A stretch of 64,000 nucleotides of DNA from Fremontodendron californicum (Eukaryota; Streptophyta; Magnoliopsida; Malvales; Malvaceae): contig JAULJL010000035.1 in the NCBI GenBank assembly GCA_030761205.1, forward strand, positions 14,859,001-14,923,000, written 5' to 3'. Position numbers and translations under genes: made by a program. Under the pieces are notes generated by a model that was not told where the DNA came from, did not search any database, and worked only from the letters and a program-made list of their open reading frames with translations. Positions 23,911-37,577 of this stretch are shown piece after piece. Every line of letters starts with the position of its first letter. Position 1 is the stretch's first letter.

Positions 23911-26900
23911 TGTCGCAACGTAAAAAATAACGAGTCTCATCGCAAGACTTTATTATTCGTTAAGCGTGACATTAAAACAAACCGAGAAAAAGTCGACTTA
24001 ATTCCTCTAGAAAAATGACGGTTTTGAAAATGACCTTAAAAAAAGACATGGAGTCGCCACCAATCTTTTTTAGCAAGGAGTGATCGGTCACCTATTAAAA
24101 TCAGTTTTATAAAATATTTTAAAAATTAATTAAAACATTTTAAAAAACCAATTTCAAGTCTGCGATTTAAACCAGAGAAATCAAAGAAGCGGGTTCGGGA
24201 GTCGGTTACGTGTGGGGAAGGATTAGCACCCCCACAACGCCCGTATAAATCGGTACCTTATTAATCGTGTGTTATCTCAAGTCTCGGTAAAAAATTGGTT
24301 TTAAATTTAGTATTTCAAGTTAATTCCCAATTTAAAGAAAAATATTCCATTTTTAATTGAAAATGATCCGGAATTTATAAATTCAAAATTTTCCTATATT
24401 CCCCAACAAACGTGGCAAAATATAGAAATTTTTATTAGTTTTGGAAAATTTTCTGAACCATTCTCTTTTTAAAAAAGATATTCCGTTATTAATAATAATT
24501 GATGATATCCTCCCTATCAAACCCGGCAGAGAACTCATGAATTATTTAACTCGGGAATATCTTTATTTTATTGAAAACCATTATCTTTTTTTTTAAAACA
24601 TTTAAAATAAATGAATATGTATATGCATGACATAAATAAAATGACATAGCAAAATCTAAATAATATAATGCAACCTAAATGACATGACATGATTTGAATG
24701 CCTTAGCATATTCTAAATGAAATAGAATATCCTAAGTTATATAATATATTCTAAATAAAATGAAATGACCTAGGTAACATAGTATATTCTATATGAGATG
24801 CAATATCCTAAGTCATATGATATATTCTAAATGAAATAGAATAACCTAAGTAACATAACATATTCTATATGAAATGAAATAACCTAAGTAACATGATATT
24901 TTCTAAATGAAATAAAGTATTCTAGTCGACATAATATATCCTAAGTGAAATGAAATGACCTAAATGACATGACAAATATGAATGGTATGGCATATAATTT
25001 AAATGACATGGAATAAAATAATGCTATCATATAATATGCATGAAAATAAAATTAATAATGCATGAACATAGTATATGCTAAATAAAAATAACTAAATAAA
25101 AGCATAGGATATCATGAAATATTCAAAACCATATAATAAACCATGTAACATCAAAAAAAAAATATAAATCAAAATAACAACAATATCATAGAAATTATTA
25201 TGGCAAGAATCACATATTATATAAAATGCATGAATATGAAAAATGCAATGCATGAAATGTATTTTTTTCCTTTAATTAAGGAAATCCGTATATCTAAAAA
25301 GATATCCGGCTACCTTAGGAAAATATGTCAAATTAAATATTCTAAAACCAAAATACTTTGTGATTGTTTGAAAACAATTTTGAAAAGCTTGAATTAAAAA
25401 TAAAAACTGGGCTAAATCTTTTTTAAATGGCTCTAATTTCCTAAGTTTAAAATAAAATCCGGACTTTACTACCCTTAAACCGAGACTTGTAAAACCATTT
25501 TTAGAGTTTAAAAAGGCTTAGAAACTACCCTAAGTCAGTAGCTAACCCTCCTAATCAGCCCACTCTAAGTAACTTAACCAAAACAGAAAAATGATTTTTC
25601 TTTAAATTCAATTCTGACTCTACTGTCCAGTTTTAAGCCACGATTTTTTACCCTATTTTTTAAAATTCAAAAAATTCTAAAAAAAAAAATCGGCTTAATT
25701 TTTTGATTAAATATGAATTCCCAGAAAAATCAGAGATGTACGAGTTTTGGGAGAAAAAAAAACTGCTTTGCCAACACATTTTTGCCTTTGATGAAATCAT
25801 TTAAAAATCAAAGTAAAAATATTTGAAACTCATAAAATGACTTGCAAACAGTAGCTAGGACTTTTTGAAAGTTAGATAAAAATTGGTTAAGTAAAAAAAA
25901 AAATCACAAAGGTAGAATAATCAACTTGACAAACTTAATTTTCCACAAGTGTGCTCAAGAGAGCATGACTTTGAACCATTAATTGGCTCAAGTCATTATT
26001 CAAGTGGCATGAACATGAAATGCATGAAACAATGCAGCAAACATAATGCATGAAATGCATGGATTTAAACCTAAATGTCATGAAAAAATGCATGGCATTC
26101 ATAAAGTGACCTAGACCTAAATGAACTTGCATGGCATTTAATGCAACCTAGACCTAAAATGCATGATCATGCATGGCAAATAAACCTAGCTTAATAACTA
26201 AAATATGCATGGCATTTTCACAAACACAAAGCATGCTTAATCCAAAAACTCAATCAAATATCATGCAAATGCTAACCTATCAACTAACATGGCAAGAATG
26301 CACATAAAATGCAAAAATTCCTAGGATGGCCGAATGGAATAATGTGACTAGCAAGCATGGCATTTTCACAAACACTTGGTATACTAGCATGCAAAACTAA
26401 ATCAAATGTCATGCAAATGTAAAAACCTACCAACTAACATGGCAAAAATGCAATCACACAATGCAAAACACATGGAGTAGCCAAATGGCCTCAAGCTCCA
26501 ACAAGCATGGCATTTTCACAAACACTTGGTATACTAACATGCTCAACTAAAATACAACACTCAAATCATGCAAAAACCACACAAGCATTTTCACAAACAC
26601 TTAATATACTAAATCTAAAACATGCTCAACTAAGATATAAAACTCAAATCATGCAAAGACCACACAAGCATTTTCACAAACACTTGATATACTAAATCTA
26701 AAACATGCTCAAATTTAAACAACATGAAAACAGAAAATTAAAAATGCAAAAACATGATATTTAAAACATAAATGGCAACAAACAAAGCAACCAAATTAAA
26801 ATATAACTCAAGAATATGAAGTAACATAACATTTAAAACATAAAAATCAAAGAAAATAACATAAACAATATGGTAAAATAAATCAAAACAGCAACTTAAA

Positions 26901-29097
26901 ATAAATAATGTAGGCCATTTGTCCATGGTGAGTTTATTGTAAAAATAAAATGTAAAAAATATACTTAAGAAAGAGATGAAGGAAGAACTTAAAAGAACAA
27001 ATAAATAACATTTATTTAAAATGGAAACTCACCAAATAGAGATCAAAATAGCAAAAACTAAGTAAAAACTCTAAGAACTCAGCAAAATGAATATGAAAAA
27101 ATGAAAATCTGACCTCCCCTTAATGTTGGCAGAATTTTACCTCTCTCCTCCCCTAGGATGTTGTCATTTTTTGTGTAACCAATTTTTCATCAAATGGCTA
27201 ATAATTCAAGGTGAAAAATCATGAAATTACCACCTTTAGATTAGCATCTCAGCTCTCTCAAATTACAGCTGTTAAAGAATAATGTTGACATCTCTCTTGG
27301 CCTATGTGGCTTAATCACCATGGCTTGATCAAAGAGAATCTCTAACTAACTCTTGATTTTTAGCCATTTGATTGAAAAATCAGAATCTTCCTCCTACCTT
27401 TGGGCTTGGGCAGGCCAACACTTTTCTTTTTCAGCCCAACTCTGATTTTTTGAAAGGCCCAAAGAAGCCCTTTTCGGTTGCTTGGGTGAAATGACCGTTT
27501 TGCCCCCCGGATGCAAATAAATATCAAACGGACTCCAAATTCAATTTTTCTTTTTTTAATACTTCCAAAATAATAAAATATGGAGTTCTGGAAGTTTTCA
27601 AAATTATCCGAGTCCGTTTGCTATGTATTTGCTTTTTTCTTCCAAAAATGCCCTTTTATGCCCCTACATTTTACCATTTTTTAAACGAGCTCCAAATCAA
27701 GATTTTCCTTCACCAATATCTTCAAAATAATTAAAAAGTGTGATCTGGAAGTTTTCATAATTTTTGGAGCTCATTTGGTATTTTTTCCGGATTTATCGGC
27801 TTGAATTACTGCATAGGAGGCCCGAGATTTGGCCATTTTGTAAACGAACTCCGAATCAAGATTTTCTTTCTCCAATCTCTTCCAAATAATTTAAAAATGA
27901 GATTTGAAAATTTTCAGAATTTTTGGAGCTCATTTGCTATTTTTTCGGGATTTATCTTCTTGATTTATTGCATAGGAGGCCCGGGATTTGGCCATTTTGC
28001 AAACGAACTCCGAATCAAGATTTTATTTCGCCAATATCTTTAAAATAATTTAAAAATCAGATCTGCAAAATTTCAAAAGATTTGGAGCTCATTTGCTATT
28101 TTTCCGGGATTTTCCTTTTTGAATTACTACATAAGAAGCCCGGGATTTGGCCATTTTGCAAATGAACTCCGAATCAAGGCTTTATTTCGCCAATCTCTTT
28201 AAAATAATATAAAATTGATTTTTTCAAAATTTCGGAAGATTTGGAGCTCATTTGCTATTTTTCCGGGATTTTCCTTTTTGAATTATTGCATAAGAGGCCC
28301 GGGATTTGGCCATTTTGCAAACGAACTCCGAATCAAGATTTTCTTTCGCCAATATCTTTCAAATGATTTAAGAATGAGATTGACAAATTTTCAAAATTTT
28401 TGGAGTCCATTTGCTATTTTTCCCAAATTTTCCAATTTTGCCCTTTTCCCTTTGAAACCCGGTTTTGCTCAAAACAAGTCTGATTTTCAGATTTTCTTCA
28501 ATCTGAGCCTTGGGCTATCCTTTTAATCATTCTTCATCCATTGGGGGCTTTGGTCTTACCAATTCGGGCCATTTCTGAGATTTTTCCCGATTTCACCGAA
28601 ATCCACTAAAAACCTTAATTCTTGGTTTTCTCCCGGATTGACTTTTCTTTCAATTTTTCTTGCAAGTGACTTCTCCATTACCCGTACTCAGTGCTTATCT
28701 TTCATTTGGAACCTTCAATTTCGATCAATTTGATCGTTTAAGCATTTTTTCCCAAATTTCTCGGATTAGGGTTTCCTTTCTACTGAATCTCCAAATCCCA
28801 ACTTCCGAACTCCATATCTTTCAATGTAGATCTCGGATTATCAAAATTCTTTCGCCATTTTTCAATTGAACTTAAAATCTTGATTTTGAGAAGGGGTTGA
28901 CTTTTTTAGTAGTTTACTTTTTGGGGTTGACTTTTTTTGGGGTTGACTTTTTCAAGTTTGACTTTTTATGCTCGCCCTCTTAAACTAAGTCTCGGAGTAC
29001 CATCTGCAAGATGAAAAAGAGTCTTTTTACACTCGAAAACATCAATATAGGAAGAAAACATGCTTGTTTAGTGGTCCGGACAAAATTAGGTGTCTAC
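23911..29097 (-). repeat. Element B 3' LTR (left copy), about 5.2 kb
   Basis: Homologous to the element A LTRs from TGTCGCAACG to GGTGTCTACA. It is longer mainly because it holds four units of the 160-bp internal repeat (landmarks near 27,800, 27,963, 28,121, 28,278). It also contains short repeats of CACAAACACTTGGTATACTA near 26,355-26,690. No coding frame was recognised. Confidence 0.88.
27640..28440. repeat. LTR-internal 160-bp tandem repeat, four units (element B left LTR)
   Basis: Spacing of the landmark GAATTACTGCATAGGAGG-like sequence is 163, 158 and 157 bp. The right LTR has the same four (36,300, 36,462, 36,620, 36,778). The short open frames with FGHFANELRIK peptides come from this repeat and are not genes. 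Confidence 0.8.
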
Positions 29098-29110
29098 AGC
29101 TGCCCCTCTT
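29098..29110 (-). other. Polypurine tract of element B
   Basis: Identical on the minus strand to that of element A (AAAGAGGGGCAGC) and directly next to the LTR start TGTAGACACC. Confidence 0.78.
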
Positions 29111-29352
29111 TGGCTATTATTGAGAATCAGGAATCAGGCAAAGATAAACCAACACTAATTTTGTACGGTCAGTGATGTCACATGTGAAGGAAAGGGAAGG
29201 GGGTTTTCTTTTTCATTCTTCTATCATTTTTTTCAGTTTCCATTTTTTTTTGGGAATAAGCTGTAAATTGAAGATTTGTCCTTAAATTGAATTCCCTGAC
29301 TAATCAAGGCTCGATCCGTCTTAAGAAAATGAATTCGATTTTCAGAAGAAAA

Positions 29353-30290
29353 TTTGTGCCCGGAGGTCTTTAAAATGGTGCCCGGAGGTCTTTAAAATGG
29401 TGCCCGGAGGTCTTTAAAATGGTGACCGAAGGTCTTTAAAATTGGTGCCCGGAAGTCTTTAAAATGGTGCCCGGAGGTCTTTAAAATTGGTGCCCGGAGG
29501 TCTTTAAAATGATGCCCGGAGGTCTTCAAAATGGTGCCCGGAGGTCTTAAAAATTGGTGCCCGGAGGTCTTTAAAATAATTGCCCAGAGGTCTTAAAAAA
29601 CTGGTGCCCGAAGGTCTTTAAAAATGGTGCCCGGAGGTCTTAAAAAAATGGTGCCCGAAGGTCTTAAAAAACTGGTGCCCGAAGGTCTTTAAAATGGTGC
29701 CCGGAGGTTTTAAAAACTAGTACCCGGAGGTCTTTAAAATGGTGCCCGGAGGTCTTAAAAAAACTGGTGCCCGAAGGTCTTAAAAAACTGGTGCCCGAAG
29801 GTCTTTAAAATGGTGCCCGGAGGTCTTAAAAACTGGTGCCCGGAGGTTTTTAAAATGGTGTCCGAAGGTCTTAAAAAACTGGTGCCCGAAGGTCTTTAAA
29901 AATGGTGCCCGGAGGTCTTTAAAATGGTGCCCGGAGGTCTTTAAAAAACTGGTGCCCGGAGGTCTTTTTAAAAAAAATGATGCCCGAAGGTCTTTAAAAT
30001 GGTGCCCGGAGATCTTAAAGAAACTGGTGCCCCAGAGGTCTTAAAAAACTGGTGCCCGGAAGTCTTTAAAATGGTGACCGGAGGTCTTAAAAAACTGGTG
30101 CCCGAAGGTCTTTAAAAATGGTGCCCGAAGGTCTTTAAAAAACTGGTGCCCGAAGGTCTTTAAAATGGTGCCCGAAGGTCTTAAAAAACTGGTGCCTGGA
30201 GGTCTTAAAAAACTGGTGCCCGGAGGTTTTAAAAAACTGGTGTCCGAAGGTCTTTAAAATTGTGCCCGGATGTCTTAAAGAAACTGGTTT
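29353..30290. repeat. Minisatellite in the element B 3' UTR, unit about 22-24 bp, about 40 copies
   Basis: Units read GGTGCCCGGAGGTCTTTAAA with a variable A/T tail (AAT, AAAACT) and a GGAGG/GAAGG alternation. It occupies the same place relative to polypurine tract and LTR as the 42-bp minisatellite of element A (6,377-6,893), but the motif is unrelated. Non-coding. Confidence 0.92.
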
Positions 30291-31696
30291 GAAAATACCT
30301 TGACGACGGTCTCAAGGCTCGATTTGTCTGATAAACAAAATGAATTCAATTTAAAACAGGAGGAAATACCTTGATGGCGATCTCAAACTCTGAATCTTTT
30401 GAGAAACAAAACGAGTTTCTCTTTAAGGTAGTCCAAGCTTTCGTGATTTCTGCACTGTTAGCTAAATGCAATGATGAGAATGCCATGCTTTTGCAAATGC
30501 TTTTATGCTTCCTAACAATCAAATGCTTGTGCCATAATTTCTAATCCATGGTTTCTTTGAGGTTCACAGATTATATGACTTCAGGACAGAGTCTTCAACT
30601 GTTCATTGATGCCCCACTTGAGGAATCCTTCACTCAAGATATCTTGTCAAACAGTCTTAGCTTCTGTCTCTCGCTGAAGTTCACAGATTTTCTGACTATG
30701 CAACGGAGTCTCCACCACGTTCACTGTTTTCTTTTCTTGGTGAACTTTCCAAACCTTCCCAAGATTTAAATCTATTCCTTAGTAATACTTTGAAATCCCT
30801 TTATTTAAAGATTTTTGTTACTAAACATCATTCAATTTAATAACAACCATAATGCATCTCAAAAGTATATGAAAGAGAATATGAATCAATCAAAAATTGT
30901 CATGAAAAGGATAAGAAGAATTTATTGCAAGAAATGTTTTAAAATGGTAAAAATAAATATCAAGGATATAAGAAACAAATATAAGGTTATAGGCTGTAGA
31001 TGCCCCGGACGCGAAATATCTTGGACCCTTCATTTTTCAAACCATCTGAAATTTCTCTTGAACGAGCAATTCACTTGGGTAACTTCTTAACTTCTGTAGT
31101 TACATCAAACTGCATTGTTCCCGTTTTCTCTGAATGTCGGAATGTCGGATGCTTTCTTCCCCATTACACGGAGCATTGATTCAAGCTTTGATTAGTACTT
31201 GAGCCGCCTTTTACAGGTTTTCAACTCAAGTTTCCTCCGTTCGCTATTAAGTCGCCCTTTGCGGGTTTTCGGCTTAAACCACTCCTTTTCATTCTTTTTT
31301 TAATTTTTTTTTAATTTTTTTTTATTCTACCATGCATCTGAGAACTCTAAATGCTTCCAAGGTAAAAATATCAATTCAAAAGATGGGATGGATTCTGAGG
31401 ATAACCTTTCAAATTAAATATCCATGCTTGATCAAAATGGGCTTTTAAAGCATGTAATGTAGGCCAAGGTTTAGGTTTAGAAAGAAATGATAAATAGGCC
31501 CAAAATGTGTTTAAGGGTGATTGAATCAAAAATCACTTCCTGAGGAGAACTCATTCTTGAAACATTTGTCCCTTTTTTGGACTTTCTTTTCTTTTTTGCT
31601 TTGTTGGCTTTCATTTGCCACATTTTCTGATGGCTTTCTTTTTGCCATGATTCTTTTATTATCTTTCCTCGCATTTACCCTCCAGTGTAGAGGGTG
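30291..31696. other. Remaining non-coding 3' region of element B
   Basis: No protein was recognised. The part from about 31,330 to 31,696 resembles 8,150-8,620 of element A (AGATGGGATGGATTCTGAGG, CCAGTGTAGAGGGTGAT). Open frames at 30,548-30,769 and 30,815-31,090 show no family features and are not called. The match to element A stops abruptly at about 31,697. Confidence 0.65.
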
Positions 31697-32510
31697 ATGA
31701 AAATTCTTGTGTGGTTTTTGCATGATTTAAGTGTTATATTTTAGTTGAGCATGTTAGTATACCAAGTGTTTGTGAAAATGCCATGCTTGTTGGAGCTTGA
31801 GGCCATTTGGCTACTCCATGTGTTTTGCATTGTGTGTTGCATTTTTTGCCATGTTAGTTGATAGGTTTTTGTATTGACATGTCATTTGATTTAGTTTTGC
31901 ATGCTAGTATACCAAGTGTTTGTGAAAATGCCATGTTTGCTAGTTACATTATGCTATTCGGCCCTCTTGGAATTTTTGCATTTTTTGTGCATTCTTGCCA
32001 TGTTAGTTGATAGGTTAGCATTTGCATGATATTTGATTGAGTTTTTGGATTAAGCATGCTTTGTGTTTGTGAAAATGCCATGCATATTTTAGTTATTAAG
32101 TTAGGTTTATTTGCCATGCACGTTCATGCATTTTAGGTCTAGGTTGCATTAAATGCCATGCAAGTTCATTTAGGTCTAGGTCACTTTATGAATGCCATGC
32201 ATTTTTTTTCATGACATTTAGGTTTAAATCCATGCATTTCATGCATTATGTTTGCTGTATTGTTTCATGCATTTCATGTTCATGCCACTTGAATAATGAC
32301 TTGAGCCAATTAATGGTTCAAAGTCATGCTCTCTTGAGCACACTTGTGGAAAATCAAGTTTGTCAAGTTGATTATTCTACCTTTGTGATTTTTTTTACTT
32401 CCAATTTTTATCTAACTTTCAAAAAGTCCTAGCTACTGTTTGTAAGTCATTTTATGAGTTTCAAATATTTTTACTTTGATTTTTAAATGATGTTATCAAA
32501 GGCAAAAAAG
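31697..32510 (+). repeat. Inverted 0.8-kb LTR piece inside element B
   Basis: This is the reverse complement of about 25,777-26,592 (left LTR) and 34,273-35,086 (right LTR): it runs from CTTGTGTGGTTTTTGCATGA to GATGTTATCAAAGGCAAAAA. Several bases differ from both LTRs where the LTRs agree (for example GACATGTCATTTGATTTAG here against GCATGACATTTGATTTAG), so it seems to come from another family copy. The right junction at 32,510/32,511 joins it to TGGAGTCGCC inside the right LTR, removing the LTR's first 138 bp. Confidence 0.82.
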
Positions 32511-35500
32511 TGGAGTCGCCACCAATCTTTCTTAGCTAGGTGTGATCGGCCACCTATTAAAACTGGTTTTATAAAATATTTTAAAAATTAATTAAAACAT
32601 TTTAAAAACCAATTTCAAGTCTGCGTTTTAAAACTAGAGAAATCAAAGAAGCGGGTTCGGGAGTCGGTTACGTGCGGGGAGGGATTAGCACCCCCACAAC
32701 GCCCGCATAAATCGGTACCTTATTAATCGTGTGCTATCTCAAGTCTCGGTAAAAAATCGGTTTTAAATTTTGTATTTCAAGTTAATTCCCAATTTAAAGA
32801 AAAATAATTCCATTTTTAATTGAAAATGATCCGGAATTTATAAATTCAAAATTTTCCTATATTCCCCAACAAACGTGGCAAAATATAGAAATTTTTATTA
32901 ATTTTGGAAAATTTTCCAAATCATTCTCTTTTTAAAGAAGATATTCCGTTATTAATAATAATTGATGATATCCTCCCCAGCAAACCCGGCAGAGAACTCA
33001 TGAATTATTTTAACTCGGGAATATCTTTATTTTATTGAAAACCATTATCTTTTTTGAAAACATTTAAAAAAAATGAATATGTATATGCATGACATAAATA
33101 AAATGACATAGCATAGTCTAAATAATATAATGCAACCTAAAGGACATGACATGATTTGAACGCCTTAGCATACTCTAAATGAAATGGAATATCCTAAGTT
33201 ATATAATATATTCTAAATAAAATGAAATGACCTAGGTAACATAGTATATTCTATATGAGATGCAATATCCTAAGTCATATGATATATTCTAAATGAAATA
33301 GAATAACCTAAGTAACATAACATATTCTATATGAAATGAAATAACCTAAGTAACATGATATTTTCTAAATGAAATAAAGTATTCTAGAGGACATAATATA
33401 TCCTAAGTGAAATGAAATGACCTAAATGACATGACAAATATGAATGGTATGGCATATAATTTAAATGACATGGAATAAAATAATGCTATCATATAATATG
33501 CATGAAAATAAAAATAATAATGCATGAACATAGTATATGCTAAATAAAAATAACTAAATAAAAGCATAGGATATCATGAAATATTCAAAACCATATAATA
33601 AACCATGTAACATCAAAAAAAAAATATAAATCAAAATAACAACAATATCATAGAAATTATTATGGCAAGAATCACATATTATATAAAATGCATGAATATG
33701 AAAAATGCAATGCATGAAATGTATTTTTTCCTTTAATTAAGGAAATCCGTATATCTAAAAAGATATCCGGCTACCTTAGGAAAATATGTCAAATTAAATA
33801 TTCTAAAACCAAAATACTTTTTGATTGTTTGAAAACAATTTTGAAAAGCTTGAATTAAAAATAAAAACTGGGCTAAATCTTTTTTAAATGGCTCTAATTT
33901 CCTAAGTTTAAAAAAAAATCCGGACTTGACTACCCTTAAACCGAGACTTGAAAAACCATTTAGAGTTTAAAAAGGCTTAGAAACTACCCTAAGTCAGTAG
34001 CTAACCCTCCTAATCAGCCCACTCTAAGTAACTTAACCAAAACAGAAAATGATTTTTCTTTAAATTCAATTCTCACTCCACCGTCCAGTTTTAAGCCACG
34101 ATTTTTTACCCTATTTTTTAAAATTCAAAAAATTCTGAAAAAAAAATACTGGAGACTCAGGACATGTAAAACTACACGAAAAAAATCGGCTTAATTTTTT
34201 GATTAAATATGAATTCCCAGAAAAATCAGAGATGTACGAGTTTTGGGAGAAAAAAAAATTGTTTTGCCAACACATTTTTGCCTTTGATGAAATCATTTAA
34301 AAATCAAAGTAAAAATATTTGAAACTCATAAAATGACTTGCAAACAGTAGCTAGGACTTTTTGAAAGTTAGATAAAAATTGGTTAAGTAAAAAAAAATCA
34401 CAAAGGTAGAATAATCAACTTGACAAACTTAATTTTCCACAAGTGTGCTCAAGAGAGCATTACTTTGAACCATTAATTGGCTCAAGTCATTATTCAAGTG
34501 GCATGAACATGAAATGCATGAAACAATGCAGCAAACATAATGCATGAAATGCATGGATTTAAACCTAAATGTCATGAAAAAATGCATGGCATTCATAAAG
34601 TGACCTAGACCTAAATGAACTTGCATGGCATTTAATGCAACCTAGACCTAAAATGCATGATCATGCATGGCAAATAAACCTAGCTTAATAACTAAAATAT
34701 GCATGGCATTTTCACAAACACAAAGCATGCTTAATCCAAAAACTCAATCAAATATCATGCAAATGCTAACCTATCAACTAACATGGCAAGAATGCACATA
34801 AAATGCAAAAATTCCTAGGATGGCCGAATGGAATAATGTGACTAGCAAGCATGGCATTTTCACAAACACTTGGTATACTAGCATGCAAAACTAAATCAAA
34901 TGTCATGCAAATGCAAAAACCTACCAACTAACATGACAAAAATGCAATCACACAATGCAAAACACATGGAGTAGCCAAATGGCCTCAAGCTCCAACAAGC
35001 ATGGCATTTTCACAAACACTTGGTATACTAACATGCTCAACTAAAATACAACACTCAAATCATGCAAAAACCACACAAGCATTTTCACAAACACTTAATA
35101 TACTAAATCTAAAACATGCTCAACTAAGATATAAAACTCAAATCATGCAAAGACCACACAAGCATTTACACAAACACTTGATATACTAAATCTAAAACAT
35201 GCTCAAATTTAAACAACATGAAAACAGAAAATTAAAAATGCAAAAACATGATATTTAAAACATAAATGGCAACAAACAAAGCAACCAAATTAAAATATAA
35301 CTCAAGAATATGAAGTAACATAACATTTAAAACATAAAAATCAAAGAAAATAACATAAACAATATGGTAAAATAAATCAAAACAGCAACTTAAAATAAAT
35401 AATGTAGGCCATTTGGCCATGGTGAGTTTATTGTAAAAATAAAATGTAAAAAATATACTTAAGAAAGAGATGAAGGAAGAACTTAAAAGAACAAATAAAT

Positions 35501-37577
35501 AACATTTATTTAAAATGGAAACTCACCAAATAGAGATCAAAATATCAAAAACTAAGTAAAAACTCTAAGAACTCAACAAAATGAATATGAAAAAATGAAA
35601 ATCTGACCTCCCGTTAATGTTGGCAGAATTTTACCTCTCTCCTCCCCTAGGATGTTGTCATTTTTTGTGTAACCAATTTTCCATCAAATGGCTAATAATT
35701 CAAGGTGAAAAATCATGAAATTACCACCTTTAGATTAGCATCTCAGCTCTCTCAAATTACAGCTGTTAAAGAATAATGTTGACATCTCTCTTGGCCTATG
35801 TGGCTTAATCACCATGGCTTGATCAAAGAGAATCTCTAACTAACTCTTGATTTTTAGCCATTTGATTAAAAAATCAGAAGCTTCCTCCTTCCTTTGGGCT
35901 TGGGCAGGCCAACACTTCTCTTTTCCAGCCCAACTCTGATTTTTTGAAAGGCCCAAAGAAGCCCTTTTCGGTTACTTGGGTGAAATGACCGTTTTGCCCC
36001 CTGGATGCAAATAAATATCAAACGGACTCCAAATTCAATTTTTCTTTTTTTAATACTTCCAAAATAATAAAATATTGAGTTCTGGAAGTTTTCAAAATTA
36101 TCCGAGTCCGTTTTCTATGTATTTGGATTTTTTCTTCCAAAAATGCCCTTTTATGCCCCTACATTTTACCATTTTTTAAACGAGCTCGAAATCAAGATTT
36201 TTCTTTACCAATCTCTTCAAAATAATTAAAAAGTGTGATCTGGAAGTTTTCATAATTTTTGGAGCTCATTTGGTATTTTTTCGGGATTTATCGGCTTGAA
36301 TTACTGCATAGGAGGCCCGGGATTTGGCCATTTTGCAAAACGAACTCCGAATCAAGATTTTCTTTCGCCAATCTCTTAAAAATAATTTAAAAAAGAGATT
36401 TGAAAATTTTCAGAATTTTTGGAGCTCATTTGCTATTTTTTCGGGATTTATCTTCTTGATTTATTGCATAGGAGGCCCGGGATTTGGCCATTTTGCAAAC
36501 GAACTCCGAATCAAGATTTTATTTTGCCAATCTCTTTAAAATAATTTAAAAATGAGATCTGAAAAATTTTAAAAGATTTTGAGCTCATTTGCTATTTTTT
36601 CGGGATTTTCCTTTTTGAATTACTACATAAGAAGCCCGGGATTTGGCCATTTTGCAAACGAACTCCGAATCAAGATTTTATTTTTCCAATCTCTTTAAAA
36701 TAATTTAAAAATGATATTTGCAAAATTTCATAAGATTTGGAGCTCATTTGCTATTTTTTCTGGATTTTCCTTTTTGAATTATTGCATAGGAGGCCCGGGA
36801 TTTGGCCATTTTGCAAACGAACTCCGAATCAAGATTTTCTTTCGCCAATCTCTTTCAAATGATTTAAGAATGAGATAGACAAATTTTCAGAATTTCGGAG
36901 TCCATTTTCTATTTTTCCCAAATTTTCCAATTTTGCCCTTTTGCCTCCGAAACCCGGTTTTTCTCAAAACAAGTCCGATTTTCAGATTTTCTTCAATATG
37001 AGCCTTGGGCTATCCTTTTTAATCATTCTTCATCCATTGGGGGCTTTGGTCTTACCAAGTCGGGCCATTTCTGTGATTCTTCCCGATTTCATCGAAATCC
37101 ACTAAAAACCCTAATTCTCGGTTTTCTCCCGGATTGACTTTTCTTTCGGTTTTTCTTGCAAGTGACTTCTCCATTACCCGTAGTCAGTGCTTATCTTTCA
37201 TTTGGAACCTTCAATTTCGACCAATTTGATCGTTAAGCACTTTTCCCCAAATTTCTCGGATTAGGGTTTCCTTTCTATTGAATCTCTAAATCCCAACTTC
37301 CGAACTCCATATCTTTCAATGTAGACCTCGGATTATCAAAATTCTTTCGCCATTTTTTCAATTGAACTTAAAATCTTGATTTTGAGAGGGGTTGACTTTT
37401 TTAGTAGTTGACTTTTCGGGGTTGACTTTTTTCAAGTTTGACTTTTTATGCTCGCCCTCTTAAACTAAGTCTAGGAGTACCACCTGCAAGATGAAAACAG
37501 TCTTTTTACACTCAGAAACATCAATATAGGAAGAAAACATACCTGTTTAGTGGTCCGGACAAAATTAGGTGTCTACA
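32511..37577 (-). repeat. Element B 5' LTR (right copy), lacking its first 138 bp
   Basis: Matches the left LTR from the point corresponding to 24,049 to its end, with few differences. The missing segment is the U5 end in minus-strand sense, which together with the absent primer site would stop normal reverse transcription of this copy. Includes four 160-bp units. Confidence 0.86.

Larger units (their letters stand above)
23911..37577 (-). mobile_element. Element B: rearranged, gag-less member of the element A family, about 13.7 kb
   Basis: Bounded by a perfect 5-bp duplication AATGT (23,906-23,910 and 37,578-37,582), with outer ends TGTCGCAACG and GGTGTCTACA. It carries a full left LTR, a polypurine tract and 2.6 kb of 3' region matching element A up to about 8,620. 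Then an inverted 0.8-kb LTR piece replaces the rest of the interior (gag, leader, primer site) and the first about 138 bp of the right LTR. The outer ends are intact, so either a rearranged molecule inserted or the interior was reshuffled later. The two LTRs look nearly identical over long stretches, suggesting a recent insertion. It cannot be autonomous. Confidence 0.88.

Noticed and set aside
29353..30290. A CRISPR-like array (short regular repeats)
   Set aside because: Units are contiguous with no unique spacers and lie in a plant retrotransposon 3' UTR, so it is a minisatellite.
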